A DNA stretch of 64,000 nucleotides from Chitinivibrionales bacterium (GTDB lineage Bacteria > Fibrobacterota > Chitinivibrionia > Chitinivibrionales > WJKA01): the NCBI GenBank assembly GCA_014728295.1, contig WJLW01000075.1:1-64000 (forward strand), in the 5' to 3' direction. Below, piece after piece: positions 20,013 to 29,005 of the stretch. Made by a program: the position numbers and the translations under genes. Each line of letters begins with the position of its first letter. The stretch's first letter is position 1. The notes below the pieces were generated by a model. It did not search any database. It saw nothing but the letters and a program-made list of their open reading frames with translations, and was not told the origin of the DNA.

Positions 20013-22130
20013 CTATACAGATACACGTGTTTCACCGTTTTTATCCATGCGATGCAGCGCCTTCTGAATCTCGAGATCAAGCAGGTTCTTGTCGTAGGGC
20101 TTGGTAAACCATTTGTGAATCTGCATGGATCGAATGCTCTTTTGCTTGGGCGGATACCCCGAGACAACCAGCACAATAAGCTCCGGTTTGATTTTACGCA
20201 ATGAGGCAATTACCTGGTGCGGATCGTCATTGCCCAACTTCCAGTCCATGATAATCACGTTGCAGTCTTCCCTGTATCGCTTGAGCTCTCGCTCAGCCTC
20301 ATCCTTGGTGGCCGACTCGCATGCGGTGTAGCCCAGACCTTTCACGAAGATTTTTAATATATCACGGATCTTGACATCATCGTCCAGCAGCAGGACTCGT
20401 GAACTGAGACGATTGAGCATAATGTGCTTCGTATCCAGGTCGAGATCCTCCTGGCTGCTTTCCGGAAATTCGAGTCTGAAGGTCGTTCCATGCGAGTCGG
20501 TTTTTTCCACAAAAACCTGCCCATTGTGCAAGGTCACGATACGCCTGACCAGGGCAAGCCCCAGACCGGTTCCTTTGCCAGGCTTCTTGGTTGAAAAGAA
20601 CGGATCGAAGATCTTTTCGGTTAAATCCGGCGACATACCGACACCATTATCGGAAAACCGTAAAACAATAGTATTGGCTTCGCTCTGCTTGCGAACAGCC
20701 TTGCCTTCGATCAAAATTCGTCCGCCGCCGGGCATTGCATCACGGGCATTGCCGATCAAATTTTGAAAAATGCGCTTGAGATAATCGGCATCGGCCTGAA
20801 TCCAAAGTTGCTGATCGTGCATTTTTACCTGTATTTCAAAATCGGAGCTGATTTGTTCCCGGAAAAACGGAACGACATTTTCGATAAACGAGACAAGGTT
20901 CAATGACTTGTAATCAAGCGGCTGCTTACGACCCAGGGCAAGCAGCTCAGAGGTAAGAAAACGCGCATCGGCCAGCGTTTCCGCCAGCAGGTCCATGCGC
21001 TTGCGCGTTTCGGGCTCTTTGGTGTCTTTCTGAACAAACTCGACGATATCATGTTCGGTTTGCAAAATATTGTTGAAATCATGGGCCATCCCGCTGGCAA
21101 GTGTACCGAGCGACTCCATTTTCTGATACTGGAACAGCCGGTTAACCATCTCTTCACGCTGTGAAATGGCAATCTCTTTGTCGGTTACATCCGCCATGAT
21201 GCACTCCCAGCCGATACCGCCGCCCGTCTGCTGGGACGGGCGAATAATACTGTCGACAAACTTACGATTGCCTTCGAAATCCTTGATCTCGAACATTCTG
21301 CGAATTCGTTCGCCCTTAAGTGACAATTCTTCGGGCGCTATCATGAATTCCTTGATATTGCGCCCTTCCAGCGCTTTGGGCGGAATGCCCAAAATCGTAT
21401 TCGAGGCCATATTTGCCCAGATGAAGTTACCTTTGTAATCGAGCGTGCAGAGTAATTCGGGCAGACGGTGCACAAGATTTTGAAAACGAATTTCGGATGA
21501 GATCATTTTCTGTATCGCTCTGAAATTGTTGCGCGATATGATGCCGCTCATAATTGCAACCGTCAATAATGCCGCAATGCGAATGCAAAAGTCGGCAATC
21601 CAGCTCTCCTGGGGTGGCTTGAGGGGAAACCACAAAAAGAAATATATAGTACTGAACTCCAGGGCCGCCACGATTCCGCCGAATATTGACAAACGCGCCC
21701 GATGATGCAGTGCCGTAAAGGCCAGGGCAATAAAATAAAGGCTGAAAACGGATGAGTTCAGAAACGTATACGAGCTTGCATTGAGGGGGAATGACCAGAT
21801 GATATAGGAGGCCACCGTCACATCGAAAAAAACCAGCAGGAAATTGGAATATTTTTTTGCCTGCTCATTGCGGTAGGCGATGAGGTAGTACGTGCTGTAG
21901 ATCAGCAAAGCAGCTACGGTGCCGATCTGCACGACAAAAACATTGTGCCGGGTATTACCAATAAGATACGAGGCAATAAAAAGGAAAGCGGCAATCAGCC
22001 CGAATCCCAGTCTGATCCATGAAACCCATTTTTCGCACTGAATTTCAGCCCTGAGAAGCGCTTTTGTTTTGCCGGTCAATTTTTTAATGGTATCGGTATT
22101 TACATTGACTGCTGCTTGTGGATCGTTCAT
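20013..22130 (-). CDS. Membrane hybrid histidine kinase with PAS and receiver domains
   Basis: A 705-residue sensor. Six hydrophobic segments lie at about 35-205 (for example GLIAAFLFIASYLIG, FLLVFFDVTVASYIIW). A PAS domain follows at about 225-330 (HRLPELLCTLDYKGNFIW). The phospho-acceptor region ASGMAHDFNNILQ is of the HDFNN class. The ATPase domain has NLIGNARDAMPGGG, FSDNGVGMSP, IFDPFFSTK and GKGTGLGLALV. A C-terminal receiver occupies about 575-700, with Asp in VIIMDWKLG and Lys in FTKPYD. It would autophosphorylate and pass phosphate to its own receiver; no output partner is adjacent. It starts 16 bp after the DUF4139 gene, so the two are probably cotranscribed. Confidence 0.93.
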   Translation of the reverse strand: MNDPQAAVNVNTDTIKKLTGKTKALLRAEIQCEKWVSWIRLGFGLIAAFLFIASYLIGNTRHNVFVVQIGTVAALLIYSTYYLIAYRNEQAKKYSNFLLVFFDVTVASYIIWSFPLNASSYTFLNSSVFSLYFIALAFTALHHRARLSIFGGIVAALEFSTIYFFLWFPLKPPQESWIADFCIRIAALLTVAIMSGIISRNNFRAIQKMISSEIRFQNLVHRLPELLCTLDYKGNFIWANMASNTILGIPPKALEGRNIKEFMIAPEELSLKGERIRRMFEIKDFEGNRKFVDSIIRPSQQTGGGIGWECIMADVTDKEIAISQREEMVNRLFQYQKMESLGTLASGMAHDFNNILQTEHDIVEFVQKDTKEPETRKRMDLLAETLADARFLTSELLALGRKQPLDYKSLNLVSFIENVVPFFREQISSDFEIQVKMHDQQLWIQADADYLKRIFQNLIGNARDAMPGGGRILIEGKAVRKQSEANTIVLRFSDNGVGMSPDLTEKIFDPFFSTKKPGKGTGLGLALVRRIVTLHNGQVFVEKTDSHGTTFRLEFPESSQEDLDLDTKHIMLNRLSSRVLLLDDDVKIRDILKIFVKGLGYTACESATKDEAERELKRYREDCNVIIMDWKLGNDDPHQVIASLRKIKPELIVLVVSGYPPKQKSIRSMQIHKWFTKPYDKNLLDLEIQKALHRMDKNGETRVSV

Positions 22131-22146
22131 GCTGTTCCAGGTTGCA

Positions 22147-23541
22147 TCATTTAGGTCTGCGCAAAGTGCACTCCAGCTCGTTTTGTGACTCAGACCTTAC
22201 CAGCACGTTCCAGGAAATCGTACTGTCGTCAAGCGCCTCGTACTTATGTGAAGAATGAGCGAGAGTGGTATTTTTGCCAACATACGATTCTATACTCAAG
22301 ATAATATCATTTTTGCCGGCGTTCGACAACAAGAATTTTTGCTTTAATTCTTTTAACTCATTGGTTTGCGAAGCTGGAAAATTGCGTTTTTGAACAATCA
22401 CCTGGGAGTTTGCCGGAACCGGAAAGTGGATTTTTCGGTCTTTTTGCGCTCCGTCAAATTCGCCCGAACCGAGGAACAAATTCGGATGCAGCCGGTTTTT
22501 CTCATATACCGCAACCATACCGGCAGGAAGGGCAAAACCAAGCCTGGCTTTTCTGCTGTTGGAGATCTCCGCAATGCATTCGGCCGTTTTGGATATCCGT
22601 GAGCGTGCCGCTTCATCACGATCAAAACCAACCTGGTATCGTGAGGTCAGATTTGCCGGGACATCGGCAAACCAGAACAGCTTTTTGGTTTGATGATTTG
22701 CAAGCGAAACATTGCTTTTATCAGCTATCTTAAGAAGCGGCTGACGAGCATTTTTACGCTTGAAGGTTTTGCGCAAACGCGCAAGCTGCGGATGAGCTTT
22801 GTCGGCATTGCTTTGAGACGCCTGCTGGTCGCTGCCGATTTCATGCGGAAGACAGAAGCCGATACGGGCATTGGAGATATCCAGCCCGGTCCTGTTATGC
22901 ACCGTAAGCCATCCGGAAAACCGGGCAACTTCTTTGCCTTTTTCCAGTTGCAAATGATACTCGACATCCCAGGACAAGCTGTCGGCAACATAGGTAACGG
23001 CAAATTCAGCCGGCTGTCTTTTGGCCGAATTGATGCGCCAGATCATTGTCGGGGAGGTATAAAGATTCTCCGGCATATAAGGAAACAGGATTTGACCGAT
23101 ATCACCAAAAGTAATTTTGGCGCCCATGCGAAATACTGGTTGCCCGCCGTGAATGCTCAACAGCTCGGCGCTCTGAACACTGGAATCGGGCCAGTCATAT
23201 TCGGCCGGGACAATTTCGAGTTCTTTGCCGATATATTTTTCGAGCAGCTTCTGAGAGCTGACCAGATCATATTCGAAGTTCTGCTCCATCAACACAAGAG
23301 AGGGATTATTCGGCAACTCGAGATAAACCGAATGCTTATTAATTGTTGCAGCCACATTTTCAAAGCGTACGATATGCACCCCCTGTGGCATCTCGATTTT
23401 GCGGACATCATAAAAAGTCGCCTGATCTCCGGCAATGGCTATTTCCAGCGAACTGCGAGAATCCGGGGTAACACTTATATCCGCATGCATATTCCACCAC
23501 ACAGATGCACATACTAAAACCGCCGAATATTTCCGCATCAT
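22147..23541 (-). CDS. DUF4139-family exported protein
   Basis: A 464-residue exported protein of unknown biochemical role that resembles the DUF4139 family, with the characteristic middle region of a mucoidy-inhibitor-A-like protein (AVTYVADSLSWDVEYHLQL, GWLTVHNRTGLDISNARIGF). A signal peptide covers residues 1-20 (MMRKYSAVLVCASVWWNMHA). The open frame extends six codons upstream to a TTG, but ATG at 23541 has GAGGAG six bases upstream and is chosen; the next codon is also ATG. It lies upstream of, and 16 bp from, the hybrid kinase gene. The divergent region before it carries the CRP-type palindromes listed separately. An outer-surface or periplasmic beta-rich structure is likely. Confidence 0.75.
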   Translation of the reverse strand: MMRKYSAVLVCASVWWNMHADISVTPDSRSSLEIAIAGDQATFYDVRKIEMPQGVHIVRFENVAATINKHSVYLELPNNPSLVLMEQNFEYDLVSSQKLLEKYIGKELEIVPAEYDWPDSSVQSAELLSIHGGQPVFRMGAKITFGDIGQILFPYMPENLYTSPTMIWRINSAKRQPAEFAVTYVADSLSWDVEYHLQLEKGKEVARFSGWLTVHNRTGLDISNARIGFCLPHEIGSDQQASQSNADKAHPQLARLRKTFKRKNARQPLLKIADKSNVSLANHQTKKLFWFADVPANLTSRYQVGFDRDEAARSRISKTAECIAEISNSRKARLGFALPAGMVAVYEKNRLHPNLFLGSGEFDGAQKDRKIHFPVPANSQVIVQKRNFPASQTNELKELKQKFLLSNAGKNDIILSIESYVGKNTTLAHSSHKYEALDDSTISWNVLVRSESQNELECTLRRPK

Positions 23542-23641
23542 TTCAATCTCCTCACGCAAACAGCATTCCGGGTCTATGGGGAAGAATAAAGTAATTTAAT
23601 ATAAATCAATGATTTAATACGCTTTCTGGAGCTGTGTTCGA

Positions 23642-23658
23642 TGTGAAATTGCATCACA
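23642..23658. promoter_or_regulatory. Imperfect CRP-like palindrome
   Basis: TGTGA and TCACA half-sites are separated by seven rather than the usual six bases. It lies 101 bp upstream of the DUF4139 start and 136 bp upstream of the chorismate synthase start. The halves are exact CRP consensus, but the spacing makes it a weak candidate; it is listed because a perfect site lies 80 bp away. Confidence 0.35.
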
Positions 23659-23738
23659 ACATATCCGAGGCTCTTTCGGGCCGGAAAATTTCTACTATAT
23701 TTCCATCTATAAAATGTATTTTAGTTGCCTTGAAATTC

Positions 23739-23754
23739 TGTGATTTAGATCACA
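23739..23754. promoter_or_regulatory. Perfect CRP/FNR-family operator, TGTGA-N6-TCACA
   Basis: A 16-bp palindrome, TGTGATTTAGATCACA, matches the CRP consensus exactly in both half-sites and in spacing. Its right end is 39 bp before the ATG of the chorismate synthase gene, and it is about 198 bp upstream of the divergent DUF4139-kinase pair. It could activate the minus-strand genes or repress or modulate the plus-strand gene. The regulator is not in the window. Confidence 0.65.
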
Positions 23755-23793
23755 TTTTGCAATAAACTTTTACCCTTAGCATGGAGATTTGTG

Positions 23794-25125
23794 ATGATCG
23801 GTTGTCATTTTGGGAAATTGTTTCAGGTTTCGGTGTCGGGCGGCTCGTATCAAGACGGCTTAAGCCTGATAGTTCAGGGCGCGGCTCCGGGAATGTCGAT
23901 TACGGAGCAGGAAATTTATGCCGACCTTCTTTTGCGCAAGCCCGGCGCGGATGAATTGTCCTCCCCCCGCAAAGAACCCGACCTGCCGGTTATCTATAAC
24001 GGTATCAATGCCGCAGATACTATCGAAAACGCCGGCAACAAGCATCAGACAAATGGCACCCCTCTGGGCATTCTCATTCCTAATCTCGACCGGCACTTCA
24101 TCCATATCAAACAATATCAGGATACTAACCGCACACCGCGTCCCGGCCATGCCTCTTACGCTTCGTTTATGAAATATGGTCAGGCGGATGATGCGATCGG
24201 TGCGGGAATTTTCAGCGGACGCTATACCTCGACTATCGTAGCTGCCGGCGTCGTCGCCAAGAAGGTTCTGGAACGATTCGGCATCAAAGTTTTCTCTTAT
24301 GTTAAAGAGATGGCCGGGGTGCGGTGCCCGGAGGTCGATCTTGAAAAGTTGTATGAAACTACGGTTGCGTACAAAAAAATGCGCTGCGATTACGATCCCT
24401 TTTATCAGCAGATTTATGTCGCCAACCGCCTGAATATGGATATGCGCTTTCTTGAGAAGATGAAAATATTTGCCGAAATCGAAAACGAAATCGACGACAT
24501 ACGCCGCAAAGCCCCGGAGATTGTGGCCCGGGAGATTCAGTCAAAATATGGGATCCACCATATTGTCAACTGCCCCGACATCAAGGTCGCTCAGGAAATG
24601 GTTGACGCGGTCAATGAAATTTCGGCAACCGGAGATTCCGCAGGCGGCGTCGTCGAAGTGGTTGCCACCGGCGTCCCCGCCGGGCTCGGCGAGCCGGTCT
24701 TCGAAAAGCTCGATGCAGAATTGGGCCGAATGTTGGGCATCGGTGCAGTCAAAGGCGTGGAAGTTGGCGCCGGCTTCGGCGTCAAAGACATGACCGGCTA
24801 TGAATGTAATGACCGTATGCATGCTGAAAACGGCAAAGTAGTTTTCGAATCCAATAATGCCGGTGGCGTTACCGGCGGATTGGCGAGCGGTCAGGCAGTT
24901 GTCGCCCGGCTGGCGGTCAAACCAACCCCCACAATCGACAAAAAACAGAATACGATTGACAAATACACCCTCGAAAACACGGAGCTTGCCGCAATTACCC
25001 GGCGGGACCCTACTATAACCGCCCGTATCTGGCCGGTTGCAGAAGCATACACCGCCTGTCTGCTGCTGGATCAATTGCTGGCCTACACAGCATACGCGTC
25101 ATACAAGCAGATTGACCGGAAATAA
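23794..25125 (+). CDS. aroC: Divergent chorismate synthase
   Basis: Chorismate synthase converts EPSP to chorismate using reduced FMN, the last common step of aromatic biosynthesis. The body clearly matches the clostridial-like branch: RPGHASY, FSGRYTSTIVAAGVVAKKVL, GDSAGGVVEVVATGVPAGLGEP, VKGVEVGAGF and NNAGGVTGGLASG. It is odd in several ways. At 443 residues it is longer than the usual 350-400. The normal GESHG reads GGSYQ (Tyr19 replaces the histidine equivalent to Neurospora His17), the GGGHFSGR motif reads GAGIFSGR, and RHDPC near the C-terminus reads RRDPT. The second catalytic histidine (RPGH) is kept. ATG at 23794 with GGAG seven bases upstream is preferred to GTG at 23791. No other shikimate genes are adjacent, and the gene has its own terminator. 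Confidence 0.85.
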   Translation: MIGCHFGKLFQVSVSGGSYQDGLSLIVQGAAPGMSITEQEIYADLLLRKPGADELSSPRKEPDLPVIYNGINAADTIENAGNKHQTNGTPLGILIPNLDRHFIHIKQYQDTNRTPRPGHASYASFMKYGQADDAIGAGIFSGRYTSTIVAAGVVAKKVLERFGIKVFSYVKEMAGVRCPEVDLEKLYETTVAYKKMRCDYDPFYQQIYVANRLNMDMRFLEKMKIFAEIENEIDDIRRKAPEIVAREIQSKYGIHHIVNCPDIKVAQEMVDAVNEISATGDSAGGVVEVVATGVPAGLGEPVFEKLDAELGRMLGIGAVKGVEVGAGFGVKDMTGYECNDRMHAENGKVVFESNNAGGVTGGLASGQAVVARLAVKPTPTIDKKQNTIDKYTLENTELAAITRRDPTITARIWPVAEAYTACLLLDQLLAYTAYASYKQIDRK

Positions 25126-25157
25126 AAAATATCCGCCAGGCATGAATCGAACTTTAT

Positions 25158-25190
25158 GGCGCATCTTCTTTGATGCGCCTTTCTCATTTT
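25158..25190 (+). terminator. Rho-independent terminator after chorismate synthase
   Basis: GGCGCATC pairs perfectly with GATGCGCC across a six-base loop, and is followed by TTTCTCATTTT. It lies 32 bp after the aroC stop and ahead of the M16 peptidase gene, separating the two transcripts. Confidence 0.85.
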
Positions 25191-25281
25191 GAGAGCAACA
25201 ACAAACAGCAATGTCCCCGGATCCGGTGCGATCATTATTTTTAGGGACATCTTTATGAAATGCAGTGTGGAAGGAAATGCC

Positions 25282-26769
25282 ATGAAAATCATCCTGCCCC
25301 TCATCGTGACACTGATCGTAGCCGCTCAAAGCCCGGCGCTCGACATCTCTTTGCCGGTGCATTACGACAGCCTGGAAAATGGAATGCGCATTATTATCGT
25401 ACCGGATGCCAATGTTGCGGTTGTTTCATGCCGGCTCTATTATTTCGTGGGCTCGATGTACGAAGGTCCGGGTACTTCGGGCCTTTCGCACATGTACGAG
25501 CACATGATGTTTAAAGGTACAAAAACACTCGGCACGCATGATTACGAAAAAGAGCTGCCGTACATGTTTAAGATCGATTCCATTGATGCGCACATTGTCA
25601 AGCTGAAGGAAGCCGGCTACCAGGAATCGGACAGCATGATCCAAGCCCTGCGCAAAGACATTTTTGCCGTGCTGGAGCAACAGCGCAAGCTGTTAAAAAA
25701 AGACGAGATCTGGGAACTCTACATGAACAATGGCGGCACGCACCTCAACGCATGGACCGGTGATGACATGACCGCCTACATCGTAACGCTTCCTAAAAAC
25801 AAGGTTGAGCTGTTTTACTGGATCGAAGCCGATCGCATGCGCAATCCGGTGCTGCGCGAATTTTATTCCGAGCGCGATGTGGTTACCGAAGAGCGTCACA
25901 TGCGCTACGAAAACCAGCCGCGCAATCGCTACTTTGAACGCTTGTTCGGCCTCTATTATCTCGCCCATCCGTATCGCCTGCCGACCATTGGCTGGATGTC
26001 GGATATTCGCAATTATACCCGCGAAAAAATGTATGCACATATCAACAAATATTATACGCCCGACAATGCTCTTTTGGTGCTGGTGGGTGCCGTCGATCCC
26101 GTCCGGGCGAAAAAAGACATTGCCCGCTACTTCGGTTCCATCCCACCGGCAGACGAGCCCAAACGGGAAGTTGTCACCCGCGAGCCCGCTGCCATCGGAG
26201 AACGGCGGTTTATCGTCCATGACGAAGCAGAACCGCGCATCGATCTGCTTTTTCACACCCCCGGCTACCCGCACGACGATCTGTACCGGCTCGATGTACT
26301 GGAAGGAATTCTCTCGGGACGCAGCGGACGTCTGTACAAGCGCCTGGTCACCGAAGAACAACTCTGCACCAATGCCGGCGCCGGCAATGCATTCAGATTG
26401 CATGACGGTTATTTCCACGTCTGGGCAACTCTCAAGGAAGGCACCGATCCGCACCGGGTTGAAAAAATCATTGCCGAAGAGCTGCAACTGCTGAGCGCCG
26501 AACCGCCGCATGCAGATGAAATGGAGCGCAACAAAAATTCAATCCGCATGTCATTTACCACCGGGCTGCAAAGCCTTGAAGGCATCAGTGACCGGTTGGC
26601 CTGGTTTGAACGACTGGGCGCCTGGCAGGATTTATTGACCTACCCCGAAAAAATCGCAGAAGTAAATCCGAATGAAATACCGGCAATCGCAAAAAAATAT
26701 TTCAATCCACGGATCAAAACAATCGGGATGTTGCTTAAAAAAGATGCTCAACGGGAGGAAACGCCATAA
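25282..26769 (+). CDS. M16-family zinc peptidase, catalytically intact
   Basis: A 495-residue exported M16 (pitrilysin/insulinase-type) metallopeptidase. A signal peptide of about 20 residues (MKIILPLIVTLIVAAQSPA) leads into the M16 core. The inverted zinc motif HxxEH is present as HMYEH, and the distal glutamate lies in VVTEERHMRYENQPRN. The second domain (residues about 220-430) holds the inactive M16C fold. The open frame runs 31 codons further upstream, but ATG at 25282 has AAGGAA six bases before it and gives the signal peptide. Its stop overlaps the ATG of the next gene (TAATG), which encodes the non-catalytic partner. Such pairs form heterodimers in the periplasm. Confidence 0.92.
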   Translation: MKIILPLIVTLIVAAQSPALDISLPVHYDSLENGMRIIIVPDANVAVVSCRLYYFVGSMYEGPGTSGLSHMYEHMMFKGTKTLGTHDYEKELPYMFKIDSIDAHIVKLKEAGYQESDSMIQALRKDIFAVLEQQRKLLKKDEIWELYMNNGGTHLNAWTGDDMTAYIVTLPKNKVELFYWIEADRMRNPVLREFYSERDVVTEERHMRYENQPRNRYFERLFGLYYLAHPYRLPTIGWMSDIRNYTREKMYAHINKYYTPDNALLVLVGAVDPVRAKKDIARYFGSIPPADEPKREVVTREPAAIGERRFIVHDEAEPRIDLLFHTPGYPHDDLYRLDVLEGILSGRSGRLYKRLVTEEQLCTNAGAGNAFRLHDGYFHVWATLKEGTDPHRVEKIIAEELQLLSAEPPHADEMERNKNSIRMSFTTGLQSLEGISDRLAWFERLGAWQDLLTYPEKIAEVNPNEIPAIAKKYFNPRIKTIGMLLKKDAQREETP

Positions 26770-28226
26770 TGCCCTATGTCAAATTGCTGGCGGTCGCAAC
26801 CGTCATGTTTTGTATGAATCCTGCCGCGGTTGCGAAAGAAGCGCCCGCTCACCCCGGACAGCTCGCCTACCCCACGCTGGATTGGCGCCCGCCGCTTGGA
26901 AAACCTTTCCGCACCAGGCTGCACAACGGACTACAGCTCTACATTGCCCGGGATACCTCCTTGCCGGTCATTACGATTGCAGGGCACGTCGCATCGGGCT
27001 CTCTGCTCGATCCACCCGGCAAAAAGGGGCTGGCTGCGTTCACGACAACCATGATGCGAACCGGGGGTACGGCCCAATTTTCCGCAGACGATCTCGATGC
27101 TTTGATCGAGCGACTTGCCATCAAGCTCACCATCGCAGCGCATGAGTCACGAATTGATTTTTCGATGTCGTTTATGCCGGAGTTTACCGATACGGCGCTG
27201 ATCATTCTGCAGCAAGTGCTCTTTAAACCCGCCTTCGAAAAAAACAAAATCGCCAAAGAACGCTCCCTGCTCATCGAGCAGATCAAGCATCGTTTCGACA
27301 CGCCTTCACCGATTCTCTCCGCAGCATACGAACGGGCAATGTACGCAGACGCACCAAACGCGCAACTCACTTCAATTGAAAGCGTCACGTCACTGTCAAT
27401 CAAAAACATGCGACAGTTTCACAAACGAACCTTCAAAACAGAAAATATGCTTCTGGCAGTATCGGGGTATTTCGACAAGATAAAAATGCAGCAACGCCTC
27501 GAAGCCATTTTCCCCAAAGCCCGCAACGCCGGGCGGCCCGAATTTCCCGACATAACGGTTCGACCGGTGGCCAAGGCGCTGATTGTGCACAAACCGATTT
27601 CGCAATCATACGTGAGAATCGGTCTGCCCTGGATCAAGCGCCCGCATCCCGACTACTATCCCATGTCAATACTCAACACCATTCTGGGCGGCGGCTCATT
27701 CACCTCCCGTCTCAGTTCGAAAATACGCTCGGACGAGGGCTTGACCTATTCAATCTATTCTTCCGCACAATCGAATTATACCTATCAGGGGACGATTTTC
27801 ATCTCCTTTTTTACGCAGATGGCCACAACCTCAAAAGCCATACACCTCTCAATTGAAGAAGTCGGGAAACTCGTTGCAGAGGGCTTTACCGACAAGGAAT
27901 TCGAGGATGCAAAGAAAGTGCTTATTGACGGTTTGCCCTCGATGTTCCGCTCGCCCCAGGATATCGTTGAAACCTATGCCTGGAGCGAGTACTACGGCCG
28001 ATCGGAGGATCACTTTCGCGTCTACCCCGAAAAAATAACCGCGATCACTCAAAACCAGGTACGGAAAGTTGCCGAAAAGTATTTGAAGCCCGACAGATTT
28101 ACCTTTGTGGTCGTGGCGGATACCGCTCAACTGCACGCACAGGATACGCTTTCGAGCTTCAAGCTGAGTGCGCTGAACAACCGCAGGGTAACCGTTCCCG
28201 ACAGCCTCAAAACCGTCGGGGAATAA
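26769..28226 (+). CDS. M16-family peptidase homologue lacking the zinc motif
   Basis: A 485-residue M16 protein with a signal peptide (residues 1-22, MPYVKLLAVATVMFCMNPAAVA). Where the active subunit has HMYEH, this one reads GLAAFTTTMM, so the zinc ligands and catalytic glutamate are absent. The R-Y pair region typical of the substrate-binding subunit is kept in GGGSFTSRLSSKIRSDEGLTYSIYS. Active and inactive M16 subunits encoded side by side form heterodimers, as with mitochondrial processing peptidase and bacterial PqqF/AlbF-type pairs. The start codon overlaps the upstream stop by one base, giving balanced translation. Confidence 0.9.
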   Translation: MPYVKLLAVATVMFCMNPAAVAKEAPAHPGQLAYPTLDWRPPLGKPFRTRLHNGLQLYIARDTSLPVITIAGHVASGSLLDPPGKKGLAAFTTTMMRTGGTAQFSADDLDALIERLAIKLTIAAHESRIDFSMSFMPEFTDTALIILQQVLFKPAFEKNKIAKERSLLIEQIKHRFDTPSPILSAAYERAMYADAPNAQLTSIESVTSLSIKNMRQFHKRTFKTENMLLAVSGYFDKIKMQQRLEAIFPKARNAGRPEFPDITVRPVAKALIVHKPISQSYVRIGLPWIKRPHPDYYPMSILNTILGGGSFTSRLSSKIRSDEGLTYSIYSSAQSNYTYQGTIFISFFTQMATTSKAIHLSIEEVGKLVAEGFTDKEFEDAKKVLIDGLPSMFRSPQDIVETYAWSEYYGRSEDHFRVYPEKITAITQNQVRKVAEKYLKPDRFTFVVVADTAQLHAQDTLSSFKLSALNNRRVTVPDSLKTVGE

Positions 28227-28227
28227 A

Positions 28228-28983
28228 GTGCACTTTCCGGTTGCCTCGCCCCGGGCAGTTGCAAGCTTATCTTTTTGCGCTGCTATTTTTTTGCAGACAT
28301 GTGGGGGGACCGCCAATAAGGTGCGGCTGAGTCACACACGTTTTGTCGCAGCGGACAATCCCGTGATGCTTTCGGACCATACGCTGCAGGATATCGCAGC
28401 AGGCGTCTTAGCGGCATTTGGAACCGAATCTCAACCGGATCATGTCGGGCAACTCCGGCTACAAGCGGCATCTCGTGGCGACAACACAGGGGCCGCTCCT
28501 TTTAAAAATTTCATTTCCGTTCTTGACCGGCAGGAGTTTTCCGTATTGACATTCAATCCGGGATCGTTTGAAGCCTGGCGGGCGGCCGCATCGGCCCCGG
28601 TGCTGATCGGCATGCTCTTTCTGCCCTTCAGCGGTCGGGATGTTAGACCACTTGACATCGATCGACGCACAAGCTGGAATTGGGCGATCATCGATCGACA
28701 TGCAGAGAATCTGCACCTCGATTTCGCACAGACAATCGTCGCGGGAGAAACGGCGTATACCTTGCGCACCAGTTCGGGCTGCAAGCTGGGTGGCGCACCA
28801 AATGACAATCCCGTAGGTCAGGTTACGGCAAGGGGCGATTCGTATACCCAATGCGTGGGCGCCTTTGTTATCATGCACGAACCCCGCAGCCGTCTTGAAG
28901 CCTTACTCGATGACTGGTATGCAACACTTCCCTATACGTATCCTCGCCCCGAAGTCTTTTCGCTTACTTCCCGCATGCAGTGA
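28228..28983 (+). CDS. Uncharacterised exported protein (251 aa)
   Basis: Not recognised. A GTG start one base after the M16 partner stop, with GGGGA eight bases upstream, gives 251 residues. The N-terminus is hydrophobic (residues about 8-24) and ends in FLQTCGG, a lipobox-like but non-ideal signal, so it may be a lipoprotein. The mature part has short beta-like segments (QEFSVLTFNPGSFEAW, NLHLDFAQTIVAGETAYTL) and few cysteines. It is coupled to the M16 peptidase pair, so a role with them (substrate, anchor or inhibitor) is possible but unsupported. Its stop is 22 bp from the end of the convergent phoH gene. Confidence 0.7.
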   Translation: MHFPVASPRAVASLSFCAAIFLQTCGGTANKVRLSHTRFVAADNPVMLSDHTLQDIAAGVLAAFGTESQPDHVGQLRLQAASRGDNTGAAPFKNFISVLDRQEFSVLTFNPGSFEAWRAAASAPVLIGMLFLPFSGRDVRPLDIDRRTSWNWAIIDRHAENLHLDFAQTIVAGETAYTLRTSSGCKLGGAPNDNPVGQVTARGDSYTQCVGAFVIMHEPRSRLEALLDDWYATLPYTYPRPEVFSLTSRMQ

Positions 28984-29005
28984 TCCAGGAAGCATACCTA
29001 TTCTT

